Positions 9,600 to 17,874 of a DNA stretch of 64,000 nucleotides are shown piece by piece (the first letter of the stretch is position 1; every line of letters starts with the position of its first letter). The position numbers and the translations under genes are program-made. This DNA comes from an uncultured Clostridia bacterium (GTDB taxonomy: Bacteria; Bacillota; Clostridia; Christensenellales; Borkfalkiaceae). Below the pieces are notes generated by a model. The model was not told the origin of the DNA. It worked only from the letters and a program-made list of their open reading frames with translations, and searched no databases. The DNA is taken from positions 62,001-126,000 of the forward strand of contig CALVPT010000002.1 in the NCBI GenBank assembly GCA_944354125.1. The letters are read 5' to 3'.

Positions 9600-9944
9600 T
9601 TACTTGATTTCGGTTATCTTTGCAGCCTTACCGGTAAGACCTCTCAGGTAGTAGAGCTTAGCCCTTCTTACCTTACCCTTCTTTACTACGGTAACGGAAG
9701 CTATCTTGGGGCTGTGAACGGGGAACGTCCTCTCCACGCCTACGCCGAACGAAAGACGACGTACGGTGAAGCTTTCGCGGATGCCGCCGTGCTTCTTTGC
9801 GATTACAACGCCCTCAAAGTTCTGAATTCTTTCCTTCGTACCTTCGATGACCTTGAAGCCGACCCTTACGGTGTCGCCTACGCTGAATTCGGGTACGCTT
9901 TCCTTCATTCCTTCCTTTTCGATTGCCTCAATAAGTTTGCTCAT
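9600..9944 (-). CDS. rplS: 50S ribosomal protein L19
   Basis: Structural protein of the large subunit at the 30S-50S interface. The 114 residues show the L19 signatures [42 protein letters not shown] and [20 protein letters not shown]. In Bacillus it follows trmD directly. Here it is moved past rbgA, rnhB and yraN and forms its own unit with a leader hairpin (9968-10000) and a terminator (9567-9597). A GGAGGACAAG site stands before the ATG. Confidence 0.97.
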   Translation of the reverse strand: MSKLIEAIEKEGMKESVPEFSVGDTVRVGFKVIEGTKERIQNFEGVVIAKKHGGIRESFTVRRLSFGVGVERTFPVHSPKIASVTVVKKGKVRRAKLYYLRGLTGKAAKITEIK

Positions 9945-9967
9945 CTGACTTGTCCTCCATAAACCAA

Positions 9968-10000
9968 GTATTCTTGCGCATCTTCCGCGCAGAGGAATAC
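9968..10000 (-). promoter_or_regulatory. Hairpin in rplS leader, candidate L19 leader
   Basis: In the rplS 5' leader GTATTC pairs with GAATAC, enclosing an inner TGCGC/GCGCA stem with a six-base loop. It ends 24 bases before the start codon. Structured L19 leaders that bind their own protein are known in Firmicutes; this is a candidate by position and shape only. The rest of the 9945-10230 gap shows no gene. Confidence 0.45.
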
Positions 10001-10230
10001 CCGAAGTCGTTATTGTTTTTCTTGTTTTGCCATATTATCTTAACAGACGCCGCATAAAAAGGCAACCATTTTCAGGGGGTATGTCGCAATTTTCACAAAA
10101 GAATTTTACGAGCGACGAAAGCCGCCGTCTGCCGCATTCCCTCCGCGTATCTTGCTACATGCGCCGCCATTACATATATAATATGTATATAGCCTTTTCG
10201 CCGAGCCCTTTAAGAGCGTAAACGGAGGCG

Positions 10231-10611
10231 TTAAAATTCGCCGCCCTCGAAGGCGTTTTCTATGTGATTTATCCCCTCTTTGGTCACCTCTATCACGTCG
10301 AAGCGCACGGTCACGTCCCTTTCGCGCTCCGAAAAATAGAACTGCGCACAGCGGACATACCGACGCATGCGGTCAGCGTCCACCGCCTCGGACGGGGTGC
10401 CGAATCTGTCCGAAGAGCGCGTCTTGACCTCTGCAAAGGCGACGACGTCCCCTCGTTCGGCTATGATATCCACCTCGCCGAAGGGGCACCTGTAATTTCT
10501 CGCGATTATATTATATCCCTGATTTTTGAGATACTTTGCCGCCCTGCCCTCTCCGAAAAAGCCCAGCCGACGCTTTATGCCCTTTATTGCCAACTCCACA
10601 CTCCTTTTCAA
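10231..10611 (-). CDS. YraN family (UPF0102) nuclease-fold protein
   Basis: A 126-residue protein of the YraN family, which has the PD-(D/E)XK nuclease-like fold and no settled role. The core is readable: GEGRAAKYLKNQGYNIIARN, then FGEVDIIAE and FAEVKTRSSDRFG, giving the D...ExK pattern of the active site. In Firmicutes it typically sits just after rnhB, as here. The start ATG lies 90 bases downstream of rnhB, and a palindromic repeat (10674-10708) occupies the gap. Confidence 0.9.
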   Translation of the reverse strand: MKRSVELAIKGIKRRLGFFGEGRAAKYLKNQGYNIIARNYRCPFGEVDIIAERGDVVAFAEVKTRSSDRFGTPSEAVDADRMRRYVRCAQFYFSERERDVTVRFDVIEVTKEGINHIENAFEGGEF

Positions 10612-10673
10612 GCGTCTTTACCTTGCAGAAAAAAATCATAATTATCGACAAGGCGGAAAAACGCCCTCGCCCG

Positions 10674-10708
10674 ATTTGTTTTCGTCACCAGAAAACAAAT
10701 TTACGACA
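10674..10708. repeat. Palindrome related to the ends of the 1096-1344 element
   Basis: A perfect 10-bp inverted repeat ATTTGTTTTC/GAAAACAAAT with loop GTCACCA, followed by TTACGACAAAG. The arm, loop (compare GACACCA at 1319-1325) and TTTACGA flank match the right end of the element at 1096-1344. It overlaps the rnhB stop codon, so it may also serve as a transcript end. Confidence 0.55.
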
Positions 10709-11321
10709 AAGTAATTTTTTTCGTAAAGCTCCTTCTGTGAATGGGGCAGAGGCCGAACGCCTTTATCGCCGCTATGTGCTCCGCCGTGCCGTAGCCGACG
10801 TTCTTTTTGAAGCCGTACTGCGGATAGAGCGCGTCGTATTCCTCCATAAGTCCGTCCCTGTACACCTTGGCGACGATTGACGCCGCACCTATCGAATAGG
10901 ACAACGCATCGCCCTTTACTATCGAGCGCTGGGGAACGGAAATGTCCAGCGTCATATTGCCGTCGGTTATGACGTAGTCGGGCGCAATTTCAAGCCCCTC
11001 GACGGCGTTTTTCATGCACAGCCGAGTCGCCTGAAGTATATTTATGTCGTCGATTTCCTGCGGTTCGATGCGGCATATGTTGCAGGCAATTGCATTTTTT
11101 AGTATCTTTTCGGACAGCTCGGCGCGCTTTTTCGCGGACAGCTTTTTACTGTCGTCCACTCCGATTATTATGTCGTCGAGCGGCATTATTACCGCCGCGC
11201 ACACGACGGGTCCCGCAAGCGGTCCTCTGCCCACCTCGTCGACGCCGCAGATATATCTTGCGCCGCCTAAGATTAGTTCCCTCTCCGTCTTAAGTTTTAA
11301 ATCAACGTCATAGGGTTTCAT
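10701..11321 (-). CDS. rnhB: Ribonuclease HII
   Basis: Removes ribonucleotides from RNA-DNA hybrids. The 206 residues carry the RNase HII active-site motifs YICGVDEVGRGPLAGPVV (acidic D and E), DDSKKLSAKKR and SYSIGAASIVAKVYRD. It ends with TAA inside a palindromic repeat. The start lies 3 bases after the rbgA stop, so rbgA-rnhB are a coupled pair as in Bacillus. Confidence 0.96.
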   Translation of the reverse strand: MKPYDVDLKLKTERELILGGARYICGVDEVGRGPLAGPVVCAAVIMPLDDIIIGVDDSKKLSAKKRAELSEKILKNAIACNICRIEPQEIDDINILQATRLCMKNAVEGLEIAPDYVITDGNMTLDISVPQRSIVKGDALSYSIGAASIVAKVYRDGLMEEYDALYPQYGFKKNVGYGTAEHIAAIKAFGLCPIHRRSFTKKITLS

Positions 11322-11324
11322 ATG

Positions 11325-12179
11325 TCAGTACTCCAGCCCCTCGGCATCCGAAAGGTCGTCGAGCGTGACGGCGCCCACTCTGCCTTTGCGGAAGTCGTCG
11401 ATTATGGCGCGTTCGCCGCGCTCGTAGTCGTAGTCGCCGCCCTTGACCATGAATCCGCGGCGCGAGCACAGCCTTTCGAGCATTTCGAGCGGAGTGCCGC
11501 CCTCTATGCCGTAACGCTCGGCAAGTTTTTGGGGATATTTATTCCACAACTCCTCCAAAAGAGCCAGCGCGAGGTCGTCCATCGGCACTATGTCGTCGTT
11601 TAAACTGCCGACGTATGCCAGTCTTGCCGCAAGGCGCTGGTTGTCGAACGACGGGGGAGTCGTGCCGGGGGTATCCAGAAGTTCGCATCCGTCCAGCCTT
11701 ATCCACTGCTTGCCGCGCGTGACGCCTGCCTTGTTGCCCGTCTGCGTCCTCGCCGCGCCTGCAACCAGATTAATTACCGTGCTCTTGCCCGTGTTGGGCA
11801 CGCCGCACACCATGAACCTGAAGGTCTTGACATAGCCCTTGTCGAGGTTCTTTTGCCGCTTTTCGGCGACCAGCTTTGCCATTGCCCCCGTAATATTGCG
11901 CCGCGAACGGCTATCCGTGGCGTTGAGCCGTACCGCCTCCGCGCCGCAATCTCTTATATATCTGACGAATGCGTCCGCGCCGCCGTCGGCGAGGTCGCCC
12001 TTGTTGAGAACGTACAGAACGGGCTTTGCGCCGAACATCTTTTTAAGTTTCGGGTTGAACGACGCCGCAGGACAGCGCGCATCGAGGACATAGATTATGC
12101 CGTCGCACAGCGCGACGTTTTCCTCCATCATCCTCATTGCCTTGGCCATATGGCCGGGGAACCACTGTAAAAGCTTCAT
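11325..12179 (-). CDS. rbgA: Ribosome biogenesis GTPase RbgA (YlqF)
   Basis: A circularly permuted GTPase needed for late 50S assembly. In its 284 residues the G4 motif (YVLNKGDLAD) comes first, then G1 (GVPNTGKSTVINLVAG) and G3 (LLDTPGTT), which is the permuted order. The N terminus MKLLQWFPGHMAKAMRMMEE is the conserved family start. Neighbours trmD and rnhB are the usual ones. The start lies 3 bases after the trmD stop. Confidence 0.96.
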   Translation of the reverse strand: MKLLQWFPGHMAKAMRMMEENVALCDGIIYVLDARCPAASFNPKLKKMFGAKPVLYVLNKGDLADGGADAFVRYIRDCGAEAVRLNATDSRSRRNITGAMAKLVAEKRQKNLDKGYVKTFRFMVCGVPNTGKSTVINLVAGAARTQTGNKAGVTRGKQWIRLDGCELLDTPGTTPPSFDNQRLAARLAYVGSLNDDIVPMDDLALALLEELWNKYPQKLAERYGIEGGTPLEMLERLCSRRGFMVKGGDYDYERGERAIIDDFRKGRVGAVTLDDLSDAEGLEY

Positions 12180-12182
12180 ATA

Positions 12183-12854
12183 TCAGTCTCTCTTCAATAA
12201 ATCGGGACGGCGTTCGCGCGTAATCTTCTCGCTCTGCTCCCTGCGCCACCTGTCAATTTCGGCATGATTGCCGGAAAGCAACACCTCGGGCACGCTTACG
12301 CCCCTGTAAACGGCGGGACGGGTATACTGCGGATATTCCAAAAGTCCGTCCGAAAAGCTCTCGTCGACGAGCGAGCCGCCCGAAATTACGCCGTCGACAT
12401 ACCGCGCGACGCAGTCGCATATGACCATTGCAGGCAGCTCTCCGCCCGTCAGCACGTAGTCGCCGATGGATATTTCCTCGTCGATGTACATGTCGATTGC
12501 GCGCTGGTCAACGCCCTCGTAGTGTCCGCAGAGTATGACCAGCTCCTCCTGCGAGGCAAGGCTTTGCACCTTTTCCTGCGTAAGCGTCCTGCCCTTGGGC
12601 GAAACGTACAGCCTGAGCGCCCTGTGCTCCGGGTCGACCGCCTCAATGCAGCTCCCTATGGGCTGGGGCATCATTACCATTCCCGCGCCGCCGCCGAAGG
12701 GATAGTCGTCGCACTTAGAGTGCTTGTTTTCGGCATAGTCGCGTATGTTTACGGCTTTGATTTCGAGCTTGCCGCTCTCCACCGCCCTGCCGATTATGCT
12801 CTGGTGCATGGGCGCGAACATCTCGGGGAAGAGCGTAAGTATGGTTATCTTCAT
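12183..12854 (-). CDS. trmD: tRNA (guanine-37-N1)-methyltransferase
   Basis: SPOUT-fold enzyme that methylates G37 next to the anticodon using SAM, preventing +1 frameshifts. The 223 residues begin MKITILTLFPEMFAP. They show DYPFGGGAGMVMMPQP, the knot region LVILCGHYEGVDQRA and SIGDYVLTGGELPAM. The start at 12854 overlaps the rimM stop by four bases (ATGA); the longer frame upstream is an out-of-frame reading of rimM. The C terminus RRPDLLKRD is normal. Confidence 0.97.
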   Translation of the reverse strand: MKITILTLFPEMFAPMHQSIIGRAVESGKLEIKAVNIRDYAENKHSKCDDYPFGGGAGMVMMPQPIGSCIEAVDPEHRALRLYVSPKGRTLTQEKVQSLASQEELVILCGHYEGVDQRAIDMYIDEEISIGDYVLTGGELPAMVICDCVARYVDGVISGGSLVDESFSDGLLEYPQYTRPAVYRGVSVPEVLLSGNHAEIDRWRREQSEKITRERRPDLLKRD

Positions 12855-13366
12855 CTGTCTACCGCCACCTCTTGCAGCCTTTTTCCGCTGACGGTGACGA
12901 CCTTTGCGGCCACGTCGACGTTGAGTATGACTCCGTCCGCCGCGACGAAGGCAAACTTCTTGCCGTCGTCCTCGGTGACCTCGTATATGTCCGTCCTGGC
13001 AGGCGTTATGTCGGTAACCGTGCCGAGCGGCTTGCCCTCCTCGGTAACCGCCCTGCAGCCGATTACGTCGACGATGTAGAAGGTGTTTTCGGGCAGCTCG
13101 GGCGCATCCTCCCTTGCGGCCAGAAGTTCCTTGCCGCGCAGAAGTTCCGCCGCGTTCCTGTCGGCAATGCCCGACAGCGCGACTATGGCGCTGTCCCCCG
13201 CGAGGGGACGCACCTTGAGCACTTTGTGGCAATTGCCGTCTATATATACCCTGCCGAACGCCTGAATGTCCTCGGGATAGTCTGTAAGCGTAATAACCTT
13301 GACTTCTCCCCTGATGCCCTGGGGTTTAACTATCTTTGCTACTGTCAACCACTCTTCCATAGCCAT
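12851..13366 (-). CDS. rimM: 16S rRNA processing protein RimM
   Basis: Assembly factor for the 30S head that binds S19. The 171 residues have the N-terminal RimM barrel (LTVAKIVKPQGIRGEVKVI) and the C-terminal PRC barrel (NTFYIVDVIGCRAVTEEGKPLG). It lies between khpA and trmD, overlapping trmD by four bases. The window order khpA-rimM-trmD matches Bacillus apart from the missing ylqD. Confidence 0.95.
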   Translation of the reverse strand: MAMEEWLTVAKIVKPQGIRGEVKVITLTDYPEDIQAFGRVYIDGNCHKVLKVRPLAGDSAIVALSGIADRNAAELLRGKELLAAREDAPELPENTFYIVDVIGCRAVTEEGKPLGTVTDITPARTDIYEVTEDDGKKFAFVAADGVILNVDVAAKVVTVSGKRLQEVAVDR

Positions 13367-13384
13367 AATATGAAAGAAAAAGGC

Positions 13385-13627
13385 TTACGCCTTTTCCTTT
13401 ATCTCGATAAAATATTTCTTGCTTTCTCTGGGCGTGTATGCGGAAACGATGGTGCGGAGCGCCTTGGCTATCTTGCCCTGCTTGCCGATTACCTTGCCCA
13501 TGTCGGACGAGTCGAGAAGAACGGTGACTTCTATCGCGTTCTCCTTTTCCTCTACCTTGTATTCGATTACGTCCTTCTTGTCGGCGAAACGCTCGACGAC
13601 ATACTTGATGAGCTGAAGCGTATCCAT
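13385..13627 (-). CDS. khpA: KhpA-type KH-domain RNA-binding protein (YlqC)
   Basis: A small RNA-binding protein of 80 residues; in other Firmicutes KhpA pairs with KhpB (Jag) and affects cell elongation. The single KH domain shows the GxxG loop in DSSDMGKVIGKQGKIAKALR. It is 3 bases after rpsP and 18 before rimM, the standard position. Confidence 0.92.
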   Translation of the reverse strand: MDTLQLIKYVVERFADKKDVIEYKVEEKENAIEVTVLLDSSDMGKVIGKQGKIAKALRTIVSAYTPRESKKYFIEIKEKA

Positions 13628-13630
13628 CTA

Positions 13631-13927
13631 TTACTTCTTCTTTTTCTTGTCGTTGGTCTTGGGTGCGGAAAGCTTGGTGCTCTGCTCCATAGCGCCAACC
13701 TTTACGAGGTAGCTCTTTACCGTCTCGGTAGGCTGAACGCCCTTGGAAAGCCAGCTCTTAGCCTTCTCTACGTCGATGTTGACTTCTGCGGGGTTCTTGG
13801 TAGGGTCGATGTAGCCGACCTTATCGATGTATTCGCCCGACTGAGCCTTTCTCGAATCGATAACTACTACTCTGTAGAAGGGGGACTTCTTGTCGCCCAT
13901 TCTCGTCAATCTCATTTTAACTGCCAT
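13631..13927 (-). CDS. rpsP: 30S ribosomal protein S16
   Basis: Structural protein of the small subunit. The 98 residues start MAVKMRLTRMGDKKSPFYRV, the S16 signature, with VIDSRKAQSGEYIDKVGYID following. The tail is lysine-rich (NDKKKKK). A clear AAAGGAG site precedes the ATG. It is downstream of ffh and upstream of khpA. Confidence 0.97.
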   Translation of the reverse strand: MAVKMRLTRMGDKKSPFYRVVVIDSRKAQSGEYIDKVGYIDPTKNPAEVNIDVEKAKSWLSKGVQPTETVKSYLVKVGAMEQSTKLSAPKTNDKKKKK

Positions 13928-13992
13928 TGTGATTTCTCCTTTGAGCCTCTCGGCTAAAAATATATAAAAATTTCATTTTTTGTCCATTGAGT

Positions 13993-14006
13993 GGCACATA
14001 TGTGCC
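13993..14006. repeat. CATATG-centred palindrome after ffh
   Basis: GGCACATATGTGCC, a perfect 14-bp palindrome 16 bases past the ffh stop. The identical sequence occurs at 17761 and, within a longer palindrome, at 25999. Confidence 0.65.
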
Positions 14007-14022
14007 GACGAATACCCTTTTA

Positions 14023-15336
14023 TCAGATGAAAGGCAATCTTCTTCTGCCGCCCTTAAGCTGCTTCATTACGAGTTTTGTCTGCTCGAACTGCTTCAAAAG
14101 CGTGTTTATTTCCTGCACGGTGGTGCCGCTGCCTGCGGCTATCCTCTTCTTTCTGGAGGCGTTTATTATCGAGGGGTCTGTCCTTTCCGCCTTGGTCATG
14201 GAAAGGATTATCGCCTTGGTGCGCTCCATCTTGCTCTCGTCAATGTCGCCCTCCTTTATCTTTCCGCCGAGGCCGGGCATCATTGAGACGAGCGCCTGCG
14301 CGCCGCCCATTTTCTTCATGCTCTCGAACTGCACGAGGAAATCTTCCAGCGTGAATGCGTTTTCGAGCATCTTCTTCTGCATCTTTTTGGCTTCCTCTTC
14401 GGAAACGGCCTCCTGCGCCTTTTCGATGAGGGTCAGAACGTCGCCCATTCCGAGTATTCTGGACGCCATTCTGTCGGGATAGAAATATTCGAGGTCGGTG
14501 AGCTTTTCGCCCACGCCTATGAACTTGATGGGCTTGCCCGTTACGGCCTTTATCGAAAGGCAGGCGCCGCCGCGCGTGTCGCCGTCGAGCTTTGTAAGCA
14601 CTATGCCCGTAACTTCGAGCCGCTCGTTGAAGGTCTTTGCAACGTTTACCGCCACCTGACCCATCATGGCGTCGACGACGAGCAGAATTTCATTGACCTC
14701 CACCGCCGCCTTTATCCTCTCGAGCTCCTGCATGAGCGCCTCGTCTATCTCGAGTCGGCCTGCCGTATCGATTATTACCGTATCGTAGCCCATACTCATT
14801 GCATAATCTATGGCCTGCTTAGCTGTCTTTACGGGGTCCTGGGTGCCCTTTTCGAACACCTCGGCGCCGACGTTCTTGCCGACGACTTTAAGCTGGTTTA
14901 TAGCTGCGGGTCTGTATATGTCGCAGCCGACGAGAAGGGGCTTTTTGCCTCCCTTTTTGAGAAGGAGCGCAAGCTTGCCGCACAGCGTCGTCTTGCCCGC
15001 GCCCTGAAGGCCGCACATCATTATGACCGTGGGGGGCTTGGGCGCAACCATGAGCTTGGAATTGGACGAACCCATGAGCGCTATGAGCTCTTCGTTGACT
15101 ATCTTGATTACCTGCTGGGCAGGGTTCAGACTCTTTAAAATTTCCTGACCGACGGCCTTTTCGGAGACGTTTGCGCAGAACTCCTTGGCGACTTTGACGT
15201 TTACGTCCGCCTCCAGAAGGGCCACGCGCACCTCCCTCATTGCCGTCTTTATCTCGAGCTCGGTAAGTCTGCCGTGCTTGGTCAGTTTTGAAAATATATG
15301 ATTTAATCTCTCTGAAAGCGATGCGAACAGCGCCAT
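14023..15336 (-). CDS. ffh: Signal recognition particle GTPase Ffh
   Basis: Binds signal sequences on the ribosome and hands nascent chains to FtsY and SecYEG. The 437 residues contain the N domain, the G domain with GLQGAGKTTLCGKLA near 107, DTAGR and TKLDGDTRGGACLS, then the methionine-rich M domain with SMMPGLGGKIK and the RNA-binding SGTTVQEINTLL. The tail after RRRLPFI is short. It abuts ylxM by a one-base overlap (15336). ftsY, its usual partner, is not in the window. Confidence 0.97.
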   Translation of the reverse strand: MALFASLSERLNHIFSKLTKHGRLTELEIKTAMREVRVALLEADVNVKVAKEFCANVSEKAVGQEILKSLNPAQQVIKIVNEELIALMGSSNSKLMVAPKPPTVIMMCGLQGAGKTTLCGKLALLLKKGGKKPLLVGCDIYRPAAINQLKVVGKNVGAEVFEKGTQDPVKTAKQAIDYAMSMGYDTVIIDTAGRLEIDEALMQELERIKAAVEVNEILLVVDAMMGQVAVNVAKTFNERLEVTGIVLTKLDGDTRGGACLSIKAVTGKPIKFIGVGEKLTDLEYFYPDRMASRILGMGDVLTLIEKAQEAVSEEEAKKMQKKMLENAFTLEDFLVQFESMKKMGGAQALVSMMPGLGGKIKEGDIDESKMERTKAIILSMTKAERTDPSIINASRKKRIAAGSGTTVQEINTLLKQFEQTKLVMKQLKGGRRRLPFI

Positions 15337-15725
15337 TACTGCTCCTTTTCAAGCATTGCGGCTTTGACTTCTTCGCCGTAATCCCTGTCTATGATTTGAT
15401 TCAGCCCGTCAATCTCCTTAGAGTATTCGGGGTGCGCGGCGGCAAACCTTTCGCCCCAGCGCGCTATGTCGTTGAGCCTGAAAGAGGTGTCGAGGTCGCC
15501 TTCGGTAAGCAGCTTTTCAAGCCCGAGCTTTTCTTCGACCGACGCAAGCTCCTTTCTGCACTGCGAAAGACAGTCAGAAACGCCCTGACGGGAAATCCCC
15601 TTCTGTTCGGCTATCTCGGACACCGTCAAATCGAGGTTGAAATACATGTCCGTAATCTCGCGCTGTGTAGGCGTGAGAAGTCCGCCGTACAGATCCCAGA
15701 GGCGCATGAACCTTATTTTATCCAT
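15336..15725 (-). CDS. ylxM: YlxM family helix-turn-helix protein
   Basis: A 129-residue sigma-70-region-4-like protein found beside ffh in Firmicutes; in Streptococcus it modulates the SRP pathway. The start MDKIRFMRLWDLYGGLLTP and the helix-turn-helix LTVSEIAEQKGISRQGVSDCL are clear. It is the first gene of the ylxM-ffh-rpsP-khpA-rimM-trmD-rbgA-rnhB group, behind a consensus promoter (15756-15784). Confidence 0.93.
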   Translation of the reverse strand: MDKIRFMRLWDLYGGLLTPTQREITDMYFNLDLTVSEIAEQKGISRQGVSDCLSQCRKELASVEEKLGLEKLLTEGDLDTSFRLNDIARWGERFAAAHPEYSKEIDGLNQIIDRDYGEEVKAAMLEKEQ

Positions 15726-15755
15726 TTTATCCGCCTCCGCCTCTTTTTCCGTTTA

Positions 15756-15784
15756 ATTATAACGTCTGGCGCAAAAGTTGTCAA
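15756..15784 (-). promoter_or_regulatory. Consensus promoter of the ylxM-ffh operon
   Basis: On the minus strand TTGACA (15784-15779), a 17-base spacer, and TATAAT (15761-15756), both perfect boxes, 31 bases before the ylxM ATG. An inverted repeat TCAAGT/ACTTGA (15781-15798) overlaps the -35 box and could be an operator. Confidence 0.85.
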
Positions 15785-15961
15785 GTGATTTTACTTGACT
15801 AATATAGAGACGAAGCATATTTTTTCGAGTTAATTTATAACTAATTATTTTATATTTTTACACTTTTTTGCATAACGGCAGACGTTCGGGAATAAATGTT
15901 GACTGATTATGCAATAAATGTTACCATCTATTACGATTTATGTAATATCGGGGGAAAAGGT

Positions 15962-16195
15962 ATGATGAGGAAGACGATAAACGGGGTGACATACGACACT
16001 CAGCGCGCGACGATGGACAAGAAGTTTACCTGCGGAGCGCCGGGCGACCCCTTCGGATATGAAGAGACGCTGTACATAACCATTGACGGCAAGTACTTCG
16101 TATACACCAACGGAGGCGCAAATTCGCGCTATCCCAAGGAGGACATAACCCCCATAGAGAGGGAAAAGGTCAAGGACTGGATGCTTTCCAGATAA
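15962..16195 (+). CDS. Small hypothetical protein
   Basis: About 77 residues starting MMRKTINGVTYDTQRATMDK; not recognised as a named family. It is predicted soluble, with a short beta-rich core (EETLYITIDGKYFVYTNGG) and a charged C terminus. The ATG at 15962 follows a GGGGGAAAAGG site, whereas the in-frame upstream ATG has none. A terminator follows. It lies alone between the ylxM promoter and mscS. Confidence 0.7.
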   Translation: MMRKTINGVTYDTQRATMDKKFTCGAPGDPFGYEETLYITIDGKYFVYTNGGANSRYPKEDITPIEREKVKDWMLSR

Positions 16196-16221
16196 TTTAT
16201 TTCCATAATCTGACGACTTCA

Positions 16222-16254
16222 GGCGGCGCATTTACCCAATGCGGCGCCTTTTTT
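16222..16254 (+). terminator. Probable terminator after the small hypothetical gene
   Basis: An imperfect GC-rich stem around GGCGGCGCATT/AATGCGGCGCC followed by six T, 27 bases after the stop. Confidence 0.6.
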
Positions 16255-16275
16255 GCGCCATTTCTGCCGCGGATG

Positions 16276-16304
16276 TTGCAAAATTACTGCGTTGCGGTTA
16301 TAAT
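16276..16304 (+). promoter_or_regulatory. Promoter of mscS
   Basis: TTGCAA (16276-16281), 17-base spacer, TATAAT (16299-16304); 57 bases before the mscS ATG. Confidence 0.75.
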
Positions 16305-16361
16305 GATGTTGTATGATCGCGCGTTTGCGGCCATAATAATAAAAAATCAGAGGACAAAACA

Positions 16362-17261
16362 ATGCTTTCCAATCTGCTTGCGGACGAAACCGCCCAGACG
16401 ACTTCCTTCGACTGGGGCGCGCTGCTCAACGCGGTAGTTCAGTGGATGACTACGACGGGCATAAGGCTGGTCATAGCCATCGTGATAATGATTATCTCGT
16501 TCAAGATAGTCAACCTGTTCACCAAACGACTGTATAAGCGCCTGCACAAGAAGAACGTGGACGAAACAATAGCCAGAGTCGGCTCCCAGGCGCTGAGAGT
16601 CGTACTCAAACTGCTCATACTCGTATGCCTTGTGGGCTACGTGGGAATAGAGACGGCATCCATCTCCGCCGTAATAGCCTCCATAGGAGTAGGCATTTCG
16701 CTGGCCGTGCAGGGCACGCTTTCCAACTTTGCAGGCGGCGTCATAATAATAGTCATGCGCCCCTTCAAGATAGGCGACTATATCACCTCCAATGGCGAGT
16801 CGGGCACGGTAGAGGACATTAAGCTGTTCTACACTCACATAGTCACGACCGACAACAAGGGCGTGGTCATACCCAACGGCCAGCTGGCCAACAACGTCAT
16901 AGTCAACGCCTCCGCAAAGGATACGCGCAGGGTCGACCTGGTCGTATCCGTGGCATACGGCAGCGACGTTCAGGAAGTAAGGCGCCTCATACTCGAGGTA
17001 TGCAACGCCAACGAACTGGCATTTACCGACCCCGCTCCCTTTACAGAGCTCAGCAACATGGGCGACAGCTCGCTGGACTTCACCGTAAGGGTCTGGTGCA
17101 ACAGTGGCGACTACTGGACGGTATACTACTCGCTGCTCTCCACCATCTTAAGCACTTTAGAGGAGAACGGCATAGAGATACCTTTCAATCAGCTGGACGT
17201 CAATTTGAAATCTCTGCCCGAGAACGCCAAAAGCACGGCCGAAAAATCGGACGCAAACTGA
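16362..17261 (+). CDS. Small-conductance mechanosensitive channel, MscS family
   Basis: Membrane channel that opens under tension and releases solutes on osmotic downshock. The 299 residues show three hydrophobic helices in the first 130. TM3 and its hinge then run SLAVQGTLSNFAGGVIIIV, followed by the beta-domain signature RPFKIGDYI and VVIPNGQLANNVIVNAS. Length matches the short E. coli MscS type. An own promoter lies upstream. The next gene follows after 43 bases and may be co-transcribed. Confidence 0.93.
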   Translation: MLSNLLADETAQTTSFDWGALLNAVVQWMTTTGIRLVIAIVIMIISFKIVNLFTKRLYKRLHKKNVDETIARVGSQALRVVLKLLILVCLVGYVGIETASISAVIASIGVGISLAVQGTLSNFAGGVIIIVMRPFKIGDYITSNGESGTVEDIKLFYTHIVTTDNKGVVIPNGQLANNVIVNASAKDTRRVDLVVSVAYGSDVQEVRRLILEVCNANELAFTDPAPFTELSNMGDSSLDFTVRVWCNSGDYWTVYYSLLSTILSTLEENGIEIPFNQLDVNLKSLPENAKSTAEKSDAN

Positions 17262-17304
17262 AAGCAGAGACAGACATCTGACAAATTAAAAACGAGGTGA
17301 TTTT

Positions 17305-17748
17305 ATGGACGAAGAAAAGAAGAACGACACCGAGGAAACAAAACCCAAGGTAGGCAAGATTAAGGGCTTTTTCAAAAAAGTAGGACAAAAGCTGGACGAC
17401 GCCACTTATGACTATCGTCTTAAGGCCGACTTTGACAAGAACCACCCTGCCTACGGAGTGTTCGGCGGCACGGCGATTATTGACCTGACGCCCGACATCA
17501 CCGCCGAAGAACACCTTGACGAGGACTACATCATTACCCTTTCCGACCACGACGCAATTAAGAAAGGCAACCTCATTCAGCGCTACGCCACGGGCGAGGT
17601 ATTCCACATAGCGCTGGTCGAACGCGTAAAGCTGAACGTGCCGTTTGCAGGCAAGGACAACGAGGTAGACGCGCTTAAAGTATGCCTCGGCGACCACGCC
17701 GAAAAGGTGGACGTAATAAAGGTAGGCGACAGCTATTACCTGAAATGA
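17305..17748 (+). CDS. Hypothetical protein, 147 residues
   Basis: Not recognised. The first 45 residues are lysine- and glutamate-rich (MDEEKKNDTEETKPK) and could form an amphipathic helix (IKGFFKKVGQKLDDATYDYRLK). The rest is a compact alpha/beta stretch with no transmembrane segment or metal-binding motif. An AACGAGGTG site precedes the ATG. It follows mscS by 43 bases without a terminator between them and ends before a strong one, so the two probably form a pair. Confidence 0.75.
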   Translation: MDEEKKNDTEETKPKVGKIKGFFKKVGQKLDDATYDYRLKADFDKNHPAYGVFGGTAIIDLTPDITAEEHLDEDYIITLSDHDAIKKGNLIQRYATGEVFHIALVERVKLNVPFAGKDNEVDALKVCLGDHAEKVDVIKVGDSYYLK

Positions 17749-17760
17749 CCGCCGTTAGAC

Positions 17761-17774
17761 GGCACATATGTGCC
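17761..17774. repeat. CATATG-centred palindrome after the 147-residue gene
   Basis: GGCACATATGTGCC, 12 bases past the stop at 17748; the same 14 bases as at 13993 and 25999. Confidence 0.65.
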
Positions 17775-17825
17775 GCTTAAGCACTAAAAAGCGAGCGCAG
17801 ATTGCAACATTTTCGAACAAAGAAA

Positions 17826-17874
17826 GCGGCGCCCTGCGGACGATAAAAGTCCGCAGGGCGCCGCCCCCTTTTTT
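17826..17874 (+). terminator. Strong terminator of the mscS unit
   Basis: A perfect 16-bp GC-rich stem (17826-17841 with 17849-17864), a seven-base loop and then CCCC plus six T. Confidence 0.9.
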
